Assembly: GCA_002691085.1 (NCBI GenBank)
Contig: NZGX01000067.1
Span: 17,017 to 35,778 of the forward strand
Origin: Rhodospirillaceae bacterium
Lineage (GTDB): Bacteria; Pseudomonadota; Alphaproteobacteria; Rhodospirillales; Rhodospirillaceae
Direction of reading: 5' to 3'
Length of the DNA: 18,762 nucleotides
Shown here: piece after piece, positions 1-6,860 of the stretch
Position numbering within the stretch: position 1 is the stretch's first letter
How the letters are laid out: each line of letters opens with the position of its first letter
Notes under the pieces: model-generated
What the model was told of the DNA's origin: nothing
Databases searched by the model: none
Seen by the model: only the letters and a program-made list of their open reading frames with translations
Program-made: the position numbers and the translations under genes

Positions 1-171
1 GGAATAGGTGAACCTTTAATGGGATGTGCAGCGGCGGCATTGCTTAGTGCTATTTCAGATGCGCTAGGGGGAATTTACTTTAACAGAACACCTATAGTGC
101 CAGACATGATAATTAACGCACTTGCAAACCAGGATCAATCCTATAAACCATTACAAATTAGCAACCAATAA
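1..171 (+). CDS. Xanthine dehydrogenase family molybdopterin-binding subunit, C-terminal end (5' partial)
   Basis: Frame 1 is open from the first base to the TAA at 169-171 and gives the last 56 residues of a protein whose start lies outside the window. It opens with GIGEPLMGCAAAALLSAI, which matches the conserved C-terminal segment of molybdenum hydroxylase large subunits (xanthine dehydrogenase, CO dehydrogenase, aldehyde oxidase families), where a G-x-GEP-x-(2)-(P/G) turn is followed by an Ala-rich helix and an N-A-(I/L/V) or similar stretch. The FAD subunit of the same enzyme class starts 10 bp downstream on the same strand, which supports the call. Such subunits bind the Mo-molybdopterin cofactor and carry out substrate hydroxylation. 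The substrate cannot be told from this fragment. Confidence 0.8.
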   Translation, partial: GIGEPLMGCAAAALLSAISDALGGIYFNRTPIVPDMIINALANQDQSYKPLQISNQ

Positions 172-181
172 GAGGCCTTAA

Positions 182-1168
182 ATGACGAAAGATATGATGC
201 CAAATTTTGCTCTTTTTCAGCCAACTACGGTTGACGATGCAATTAGTCTTTTATCAAAATATGAAGAAAAGTCGTGGAAGCTATCGGGAGGACAGGACAG
301 CTACGATTGGTTCAAAGATCGTGCAAAAAAACCCGAGGTTATTATTGACCTTAACGATATTGATGAGCTTAAGGGAATAACTGAATTCGAAAATGAAATT
401 GTAATTGGTGCATCCACAACTCTCTCTGAGTTAGAAGGCAACAGAATAATAAATGATAATTTTAGCTTACTTTCAGATGCCGCAAGCCGAGTTGCAAGTC
501 CACAAATTCGTAATGCTGCCTCAATTGGTGGGAATTTGTGCCAAGATGCAAGATGCTGGTATTACAGAGCTGGTTTAGATTGTTACAGAGCAGGTGGAAA
601 TACATGCTATGCAGATACTCCCGAAGGAATGAACAGGGAACACTGTCTATTTGGAGCATCAAGGTGTGTAGCAGTTAGTCCCTCTGATTGTGCCGCAGCG
701 ATAGTTGCATTAGACGCAACTATAGTTATCACAGGACCGGGTGGAGAGAGAGAAGTTAAAGCAGAAGACTTTTTTATAGGTCCTGATATCAATATCGAAC
801 GAATGACGGTAGTTGAGCAAGATGAAATTTTAACCTCCATAAAGCTATCAAAAAAATGGGCTGGGGCTGAATTTTACTTTGAAAAAGTTGCTGACAGGAA
901 CACCTGGGATTTTGCACTCGTCAATGTTGCCTGCGCAAAAATTATAGAAGATAATATTTTCAAAGACCTAAGGATTGTATTAGGAGGAGTATCCTGCGTA
1001 CCCATGAGGTTAAATGCATGTGAAGACATAGCAAGAGAAAGTCCAAAGGATGATGAAACCATCAGTTTGGCAAGCAGTATTGCTTCTAGGGGAGCTACTC
1101 CTTTAAACTATAACCATTTCAAAATCCCATTAATGGAAAATCTCGTTAAAAGAGCTCTTAGGACATAA
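182..1168 (+). CDS. Molybdenum hydroxylase FAD-binding subunit with extra 4-Cys loop ([4Fe-4S] type)
   Basis: This 328-residue protein is the FAD-binding middle subunit of a three-part molybdenum hydroxylase; it passes electrons between the Fe-S and FAD centres. Residues about 8-180 form the FAD-binding domain, with the pyrophosphate-binding SGGQDS (35-40) and the diagnostic SPQIRNAASIGGNL (106-119). Residues about 185-325 form the CO-dehydrogenase flavoprotein C-terminal domain. Between residues 120 and 165 is a Cys-rich insertion: C125, C134, C142 and C162 have the spacing of the loop that binds an additional [4Fe-4S] cluster in 4-hydroxybenzoyl-CoA reductase beta subunit and E. coli PaoB; C120 and C155 are further cysteines. 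The ATG at 182 follows AAGAGG at 170-175. The gene begins 10 bp after the Mo subunit, so the two are surely co-transcribed. The [4Fe-4S] subunit is normally paired with a separate [2Fe-2S] protein, presumably upstream of the window. Confidence 0.88.
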   Translation: MTKDMMPNFALFQPTTVDDAISLLSKYEEKSWKLSGGQDSYDWFKDRAKKPEVIIDLNDIDELKGITEFENEIVIGASTTLSELEGNRIINDNFSLLSDAASRVASPQIRNAASIGGNLCQDARCWYYRAGLDCYRAGGNTCYADTPEGMNREHCLFGASRCVAVSPSDCAAAIVALDATIVITGPGGEREVKAEDFFIGPDINIERMTVVEQDEILTSIKLSKKWAGAEFYFEKVADRNTWDFALVNVACAKIIEDNIFKDLRIVLGGVSCVPMRLNACEDIARESPKDDETISLASSIASRGATPLNYNHFKIPLMENLVKRALRT

Positions 1169-1176
1169 TTAAAGAA

Positions 1177-1323
1177 ATGGATATTTTTAGATATACAAGC
1201 AATGCCTGGGGTGAAACAACTTTACAAGGGGTCTCATGGGATCTCCTATGGATATTCGTTGGACTCTCACTTACATTTGTAACATTCCATTTAATTTATA
1301 AGTCTTTTGAAAAAAATAAATAA
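1177..1323 (+). CDS. Small single-span membrane protein at end of Mo-hydroxylase operon
   Basis: An ORF of 48 codons begins with ATG 8 bp after the FAD subunit stop and ends with TAA at 1321-1323. The protein starts MDIFRYTSNAWGETTLQGVS, then has one strongly hydrophobic helix at about residues 22-42 (WDLLWIFVGLSLTFVTFHLI), and ends in a short basic tail (YKSFEKNK). By the positive-inside rule the N-terminus would face the periplasm and the basic tail the cytoplasm. I do not recognise a named family. The tight spacing and membrane-protein composition argue that it is a real gene and the last of this operon. It could anchor the hydroxylase or link it to a membrane electron acceptor, but that is inference. 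An AAAG lies just before the start; there is no strong Shine-Dalgarno, consistent with translational coupling. Confidence 0.6.
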   Translation: MDIFRYTSNAWGETTLQGVSWDLLWIFVGLSLTFVTFHLIYKSFEKNK

Positions 1324-1330
1324 CATTATC

Positions 1331-2239
1331 TCACTTAAGATACCCTAGCGATTTTAGTCTTTTGGCAAGTTTTGATGGATTGACATCGTTCTCAGGACTA
1401 ACATCAAATTCATCCCCATGCTCATCTAATGCCTTATCTAGATAATCTTTTGGAAGCTCATCCCAACTTTTTATTTTAAAGTACTCTACATGCCAAATAA
1501 CCTGCCCAAATTCAGGATCATCCATTCCAATACTTGACATCGACGGCATCATAATCTGCCCCGCGCCATGGGAGGGGACCCATGAAATTGATGTATCCTG
1601 CAAATCTTGCAGCTGGGCAAAATGAGTATTATCTTGGTTGTATGGATTCCGAATTAGCTGAATAGGCCATTTCATTTTAGCATGAAAAGATACAGTACCC
1701 TCAACCACGCTTATATTTATGTCATCAATTGAACTGTCAGAATAAAAACCTGGAAACGCTTGTTCAAAAATATTAAGTGTAACGCCTCTTTCTGATATCA
1801 TTTGCCCCTCAGGAACTCTGCTCCAATTAGGAATAAATTCTACATCTTTTTTTGTTATAGGATTATTGAAACCATCAATAACCTTATCGGACTCATAATC
1901 TGAGTAATAAGTAAGAAGTGAATTATACTTTATAAACTTTGAATTTGAAATTTTCTTTACCCACTGCTGCTCACAGCCTTTAAAACGAACCAATGGAACA
2001 GGTGATTCTGGAGCCTTAAATCCATAGATAATCCCCTTAGTTCTCCAAATTACTTTACCGTCATCAACTCTTCCTAATTGTTTTGCGCGGGCATATGCCT
2101 TATCAGCCCGTGTCCAATTTTGAGGATTGTCATCTAAATAAATCTCTTCAGGCACTTTGGACAAAACAGCTTTAGACCCCATCAAGCCAAAAGAAAGAGA
2201 ACTGAGAATTGAATTTCTACGAGATAAAAAGTGATACAT
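1331..2239 (-). CDS. DUF1838 family protein with twin-arginine-like signal
   Basis: A 302-residue protein of unknown function. It matches the pattern I know for DUF1838: a TYYSDYESDKVIDGFNNPIT segment followed by a short hydrophobic and Pro-rich stretch, then a late WDELPKDYL motif before a final acidic region. The N-terminus MYHFLSRRNSILSSLSFGL looks like a twin-arginine export signal (S-R-R at residues 6-8 and a moderately hydrophobic stretch after it), so the protein is probably periplasmic. A TTG five codons upstream (2254) also opens the frame, but the ATG at 2239 is preceded by a perfect GAGGAG with a 7-nt spacer and is the better start. It is the last gene of the minus-strand unit, 17 bp after the exported hydrolase gene. 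No enzymatic residues can be assigned. Confidence 0.72.
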   Translation of the reverse strand: MYHFLSRRNSILSSLSFGLMGSKAVLSKVPEEIYLDDNPQNWTRADKAYARAKQLGRVDDGKVIWRTKGIIYGFKAPESPVPLVRFKGCEQQWVKKISNSKFIKYNSLLTYYSDYESDKVIDGFNNPITKKDVEFIPNWSRVPEGQMISERGVTLNIFEQAFPGFYSDSSIDDINISVVEGTVSFHAKMKWPIQLIRNPYNQDNTHFAQLQDLQDTSISWVPSHGAGQIMMPSMSSIGMDDPEFGQVIWHVEYFKIKSWDELPKDYLDKALDEHGDEFDVSPENDVNPSKLAKRLKSLGYLK

Positions 2240-2246
2240 TCTTAAA

Positions 2247-2252
2247 CTCCTC
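2247..2252 (-). promoter_or_regulatory. Shine-Dalgarno GAGGAG deciding the DUF1838 start
   Basis: GAGGAG on the minus strand lies 7 nt upstream of the ATG at 2239. It overlaps the alternative TTG start at 2254, which therefore cannot use it. It sits in the 17-bp gap after the upstream hydrolase stop codon. Confidence 0.7.
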
Positions 2253-2256
2253 AAAG

Positions 2257-3189
2257 TTAATTAAAACTAATTTTTTTTGCAATTCTGATTAAATCACCAT
2301 TAAACCTAGACGGATCCTCTAAATGCGGAGAGTGACCAATATCATCATATTTTATTATCTCAGCACGAGGAAAGTCTCTCCTAAAAGCCTTAATGAGGCC
2401 TTTAGTATCTCTTATAGAGTCTTTTCCACCAACAATTACTGTTAATGGTACTTTAATTTTTGGAATAAGAAATGAATACGATGAAATTACCTCGGAATTA
2501 TAATCTAATATTGGCGTTGCAATAAATTCTCTAACATAAGGTGGTACCATTAAACTAGATAACTTCAAAATATTATATGTTTTATTTTCAAGGGGGCGAT
2601 AAGTAAGCAAACGTGTAAATATTTCTGCACCTCTTTTTCTTTTTTTAAAGTCTTTCTCTCTTAGGAATATCTGACTCTCTATAGCATGAGGATTAGGTAA
2701 GGTAGAAAGATTGACCAACCTTGACCTTGAAGAGACTAAAACTATTCCAGATATTTCATCTACACCAAAACAATTAATATAGTGCATTATGATTAATCCA
2801 CCAAACGACCATCCTACAAGAATTGGTTTTCTTAAATTAGTTTCTAGCATCACAGATCTAATATCCTCAGCCCATACACATGCTTTATTATAATCATGAA
2901 TTGAATTTGGCTTTCCTGAATTACCATGTCCTCTAAGATCAAAAGAGGCTAAATGATATTTTTTATTTAAATTAGAATTTAGCTGCTTAATCCAGCTATA
3001 ATAATTCTGTCCATTTCCATGAATAAATAAAAAACCTCCTTGGGAACTTGTACCTGACTGAACTATATTTAACGTGACATTATTTTTCCCAGCATTAATT
3101 TCTGAAAAAGATAAATCCCGCGCATAAGAAAAATCAAAAAAAATAAATAATAAAAAAAGTTGCAAAAAAAAGTTTATATTTTTCTTCAT
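2257..3189 (-). CDS. Exported alpha/beta hydrolase
   Basis: A 310-residue alpha/beta-fold hydrolase. Residues 1-23 form a classic Sec signal peptide (two Lys, then a Phe/Leu-rich core, then SYA before RDLS), so it should work in the periplasm. The fold markers appear in order: oxyanion-hole region FIHGNGQNYYSW (55-66), DLRGHGNSGKP (84-94), nucleophile elbow GWSFGG with Ser128, acid region GGKDS with Asp257, and GHSPHLEDP with His286. The triad Ser128-Asp257-His286 is complete, in contrast to the two nucleophile-less paralogs on the plus strand. The ATG overlaps the stop of the upstream solute-binding protein gene by 4 bp (ATGA), indicating translational coupling. A plausible role is cleaving an ester, amide or peptide ligand delivered to the periplasm; the substrate is unknown. 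Confidence 0.85.
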   Translation of the reverse strand: MKKNINFFLQLFLLFIFFDFSYARDLSFSEINAGKNNVTLNIVQSGTSSQGGFLFIHGNGQNYYSWIKQLNSNLNKKYHLASFDLRGHGNSGKPNSIHDYNKACVWAEDIRSVMLETNLRKPILVGWSFGGLIIMHYINCFGVDEISGIVLVSSRSRLVNLSTLPNPHAIESQIFLREKDFKKRKRGAEIFTRLLTYRPLENKTYNILKLSSLMVPPYVREFIATPILDYNSEVISSYSFLIPKIKVPLTVIVGGKDSIRDTKGLIKAFRRDFPRAEIIKYDDIGHSPHLEDPSRFNGDLIRIAKKISFN

Positions 3190-4703
3190 TGATTGATTTC
3201 GATCATTTCCATATTAACTTTTTGACCTGTCATAGGTAAATTCTTTAAGCGAGGACTAAACGCCAAGGTGTCAAAATATGGAAATAAATAAAGTGCTGGA
3301 GGATTGAAATGAAGCTGTGCAATTATTTTTTGAAGCTTCTTCTCTCTTAAGTCATTATTAAATTCTTGATTACTTTCATATATTTTCACCATCATGTCTT
3401 TATCACAAAAAAATGCACCAGTTTTTATACATGACGCTGTCTCTATACTTCTAATCACATCACCATGGATCGTATTATTAAAACTTGTCTCTAGCAAATC
3501 AGCACCATCCCAATCTCCTGAGAAGTACATACTAATCCATCTTGTTCCAGGAACAGCCTGAAGAACAACGTCAATACCCACATCTGACAAGTTTTGTGCC
3601 ACCACTTGGTTTACTAAAGTTGATTCAGGAACTGAGGGATCACTCCTAACTATCGCCCTTAATTTGATACCAGATTCAAAGCCGGCATCCGCTAACAACT
3701 TTTTTGCTCTTAATGGATCAAATGGATATGGGTCAAGTTTTGGGTTATAGCCAAAAACTTCTGGTGTAGCCATTTGTGAAACGGGAGAAGAAACATCGGA
3801 TAATATTGTTTTTGCAATAGTTTCTCTATCTATGGCGTAATTCATGGCTTTTCTTACATTTATATTTGAGATTGGAGATTTATCATCAATTTGTTTCATA
3901 GCCCATGCACCAACAGAATATGTCTGTTTAGCAATTGTATTAAAACCTCGGGCTTCCAGATCAACAAGTAAGTCAAGACTTAGTTTAAACGAAAGGTCTA
4001 TTTGTCCACTGATCATTGACTGAGCTCTGCTCACAACATCACCTACAGCAGTAAAACGTATTTCATCAAAAAATAAGGACTTTCTCCAAGAAAGATCGTT
4101 CCTTTCAAAAATATAAGTGCCAGACCTGATTCCCCAATCCTTAAGCTTAAATGGTCCACTTCCAGAAGGCTTTAATCCAAACTCATCTGTCCCTACTTTT
4201 CTCCAATACTGCATTGGGACCATATAAACAAAGCTCATCCTTTTTGGAAGAATTGCATCAGGCTCATTTGTATTAACCTGAACGGTAAAATTATTTATTA
4301 ATTTAGCATCTTTAATTATTTTAGTTTCGCTCGCAACTGGGTAGCCAGCTGCATCCCTACTTCTAAGATATGTTATAACATCTACAACAGTTTTAGCGTT
4401 AAACTCCTCACCATTTGAAAATACTATCCCTTCTCTTAAATAGAATATCCATGATCTATCATCTTTTTTTTCCCAATTTAAGGCTAGAGAGGGAAGAATA
4501 GCACCATTATCACCAATGATAGTTAATGCATCATATAATACATGCATTGGATTAATTGCGCCTATGGGTAAAGTAGAGTATGGATTACCCAATGAAGCAG
4601 GACGTCCTGCAACCGCAACACATAAACTTCTTTCAGGGCAATCGGCATATGCACCTTCAGAACCAAGAAATATAATAAGTGTTAAAATAAAAAGAAATCT
4701 CAA
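3186..4703 (-). CDS. ABC transporter substrate-binding protein, family 5 (peptide/nickel type)
   Basis: A 505-residue periplasmic binding protein of the DppA/OppA type (SBP family 5). Residues 1-20 are a signal peptide ending GAYA before DCPERS. The SBP_5 domain covers about residues 60-420, with typical segments FYLREGIVFSNGEEF, a GSGPFKL motif, INVRKAMNYAIDRE (hinge-region signature) and DPLRAKKLLADAGF. The start is TTG at 4703: no in-frame ATG lies upstream, AGGG is 9 nt before it (4713-4716), and the signal peptide begins exactly here. It lies between the nitrilase genes (52 bp) and the exported hydrolase (4-bp overlap). No ABC permease or ATPase gene occurs in the window, so it must work with a transporter encoded elsewhere or act as a scavenging or presenting protein. 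It is a paralog of the protein at 13136-14629. Confidence 0.88.
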   Translation of the reverse strand: MRFLFILTLIIFLGSEGAYADCPERSLCVAVAGRPASLGNPYSTLPIGAINPMHVLYDALTIIGDNGAILPSLALNWEKKDDRSWIFYLREGIVFSNGEEFNAKTVVDVITYLRSRDAAGYPVASETKIIKDAKLINNFTVQVNTNEPDAILPKRMSFVYMVPMQYWRKVGTDEFGLKPSGSGPFKLKDWGIRSGTYIFERNDLSWRKSLFFDEIRFTAVGDVVSRAQSMISGQIDLSFKLSLDLLVDLEARGFNTIAKQTYSVGAWAMKQIDDKSPISNINVRKAMNYAIDRETIAKTILSDVSSPVSQMATPEVFGYNPKLDPYPFDPLRAKKLLADAGFESGIKLRAIVRSDPSVPESTLVNQVVAQNLSDVGIDVVLQAVPGTRWISMYFSGDWDGADLLETSFNNTIHGDVIRSIETASCIKTGAFFCDKDMMVKIYESNQEFNNDLREKKLQKIIAQLHFNPPALYLFPYFDTLAFSPRLKNLPMTGQKVNMEMIEINQ

Positions 4704-4755
4704 ATCATCAATCCCTAAAAAAAATGATTATTATTCGCTCAAATAAGATCTAAGT

Positions 4756-6831
4756 TTAAACTTGAATATACTCTCCATCCATTTTTTCCTCATCAGCCAA
4801 TGTCTTAACTGTTTTTCTTGATTTTTCTGGCTTATCAAAATCAGGTTGTGCTTTCCCAGGGACTGATAGTGAACGTGATGATGTCTCAGTTGGTGGTGTG
4901 AATATTCCTCTTTCATAGTATGACGATAAAACCTTTCTTAAGGGACGCATACCTCTATAGGGGTTCTCCATCGGGTCATCACTAGCTAAATTATTTTCTA
5001 AACCAACATTTGCCTGATAGTTCTTAATATAATCAGATGGATTATCCCACAGAGGCAGATTAATATGGGGATTTGCACGTGCACGCCTTAATGCAAGTAA
5101 ATCAATTGTTCCTGATAAAGTAGCAGCACCTGGTGTATCAATTTCGCCCTGAATTGTGCCATCAAAGTTCACAATTTTAGTGAAACCACGCATCTGGTTA
5201 GTATGTTCAAATTTTGATTCTGGATTAAAGTGTTCCCCCCCGGGTAGAGGAGAAAGTAAATAAGCAACATTTTCAAACGCGCGAGTTTGTCTAGCTAAAT
5301 CCCATCCCCTCCTTCCGGAACCATGACCTTCGGAAGATGGATGAATAAGAACCTCAGCTCCGTTTTTAACTAACATTCTTGCAATTTCAGGATGTGCCTG
5401 GTCAAAACAAACCATTGTAGCTAACTTCCCTAAAGGTGTATCGGCAACTGGAAATAAAAAATCATAACCATATGTATCCAAATATTTGTCATAAATACTT
5501 CCTGGTGTTGTATCGGGAAGTGAGCCCCAAACATCTGCACATTGTATTTTTCTATACCGGTGAATTAAATCACCTGAATCATTTAGAATAAAAGCCGAAT
5601 TAAAAATATACCCAGGTAATTTGTCATCTTTCTCAAAAGAAGAACCTGCAAGAAAAACTTTATGTTTTAATGCAAACTCAGACAATAATTCCATTTCAGG
5701 ACCAGGATAATGTATAGCAAGTCGCTGAAGTGTTATCGGCGAACGATATCCATGCCCACCCTGCCCTGTCATAAAAAATTCTGATAAGGCTACAAGACGA
5801 ACATTTGGATTAGAAGCAGTTCTCCCTGGAAGCTCTAGTGCTCTAGTTACGTTTTCAGTAATCATAGCCCTCACATCAGATGTTTTTTGAATCATCTTCT
5901 TAACTGACTGGACTAAAATTACATCATATTCAGTCTCAGTCCCCTTACCTACATTCCCAACTGCTTCTTTGCTCTTTAGCTCTGCATGAATCTGAGGCGA
6001 TTTAGATATATTTGGAGGTAAAGCAGCAATTATTTTTTTATAGCCATCCGCAAATAATTTTGCTCGAAGGTGAAGAGGTGCAACACCAAAAATGGCTGAT
6101 CTTCTTCTTCTAAGCTTATCAACATAAACATCTAGACGAATAAAATCTTCAGCACCTTTAGTCATAACTCGTTTTCCAGCCCAATCTGAAAGACCACTAG
6201 CATTAGGGCATGATATTTTTTTACCATCAACCAATCTGTTTAAAGCCGATGAAGATGCAACATAACATGCATTTTCAAAAGCCCTTGCAAGAGTAGCATT
6301 TTGCCTAGACTGAAAGAGGTCATCAGAGGTCTCTTTTCCTGGATTTAATATAATTTCTGAACCTGCCCAAACAAGACTTCTTGCCAAATGAGGGTATAGG
6401 ATATCACTACCGAGTAAGAGACCTACCTTACCAATAGGAGTAGCAACACTCTTAAAGTTAGACTCTTTAGATAAGTATTGATGCGAATCACTTAGTCCAT
6501 CTATAAGGTCAGGTGTCATTTTAGTAGAACTTAATCTATCATCGCCCAAGTCATCAAAAACAAAACCACGAATATAGATATTTGACCCTGATTCTTTCTC
6601 TTTATACGATCCTGCAATAAACACCTTATTTTTTTTTGCAATATTTCCGATTTCCAATCTTATTTTTGATTTGCTATCCACTTCCCCATCTCCTTCTGGA
6701 ATGAGAATTATTAATCCACTATTAAGGTTAGCAAAATCGAAACGTTTATGGTGGCTTACCATTGTCTCTATTTGATCATTGAAGTCTTCTAAATCATCTA
6801 GAGACCAAGCTTTTTGAGATATATAGAGCAT
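4756..6831 (-). CDS. Double-domain nitrilase superfamily protein; N-domain lacks catalytic Cys
   Basis: A 691-residue protein with two carbon-nitrogen hydrolase (nitrilase superfamily) domains in tandem; ordinary members have one of about 260-330 residues. The C-terminal domain (about 300-600) has the full triad: Glu351 in ALSEFF, Lys428 in HRYRKIQC, Cys475 in MVCFDQAHPE, followed by IHPSSE and RRGWDLARQTRAFEN. It should hydrolyse a C-N bond (amide, nitrile or carbamoyl). The N-terminal domain (about 1-250) keeps the fold and equivalents of the Glu (E46 in IPEGDGE) and Lys (K104), but the Cys position is Gly141 in LLLGSDILYP, so this half should be inactive. A shared C-terminal extension (about 590-645, PLWDNP...ENPYRGM) is also in the upstream paralog. 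No signal peptide: cytoplasmic. AGGGG lies 5-6 nt before the ATG. The last 40 residues are low-complexity and charged. Confidence 0.85.
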   Translation of the reverse strand: MLYISQKAWSLDDLEDFNDQIETMVSHHKRFDFANLNSGLIILIPEGDGEVDSKSKIRLEIGNIAKKNKVFIAGSYKEKESGSNIYIRGFVFDDLGDDRLSSTKMTPDLIDGLSDSHQYLSKESNFKSVATPIGKVGLLLGSDILYPHLARSLVWAGSEIILNPGKETSDDLFQSRQNATLARAFENACYVASSSALNRLVDGKKISCPNASGLSDWAGKRVMTKGAEDFIRLDVYVDKLRRRRSAIFGVAPLHLRAKLFADGYKKIIAALPPNISKSPQIHAELKSKEAVGNVGKGTETEYDVILVQSVKKMIQKTSDVRAMITENVTRALELPGRTASNPNVRLVALSEFFMTGQGGHGYRSPITLQRLAIHYPGPEMELLSEFALKHKVFLAGSSFEKDDKLPGYIFNSAFILNDSGDLIHRYRKIQCADVWGSLPDTTPGSIYDKYLDTYGYDFLFPVADTPLGKLATMVCFDQAHPEIARMLVKNGAEVLIHPSSEGHGSGRRGWDLARQTRAFENVAYLLSPLPGGEHFNPESKFEHTNQMRGFTKIVNFDGTIQGEIDTPGAATLSGTIDLLALRRARANPHINLPLWDNPSDYIKNYQANVGLENNLASDDPMENPYRGMRPLRKVLSSYYERGIFTPPTETSSRSLSVPGKAQPDFDKPEKSRKTVKTLADEEKMDGEYIQV

Positions 6832-6860
6832 TTTTTACCCCTAAAAAAATTATAAAAAAC

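Noticed and set aside
4752..4763. AAGTTTAAACTT, a perfect 12-bp palindrome at the end of the second nitrilase gene
   Set aside because: It covers the stop codon, consists almost only of A and T, has no U-tract hairpin form, and short AT palindromes are common here.
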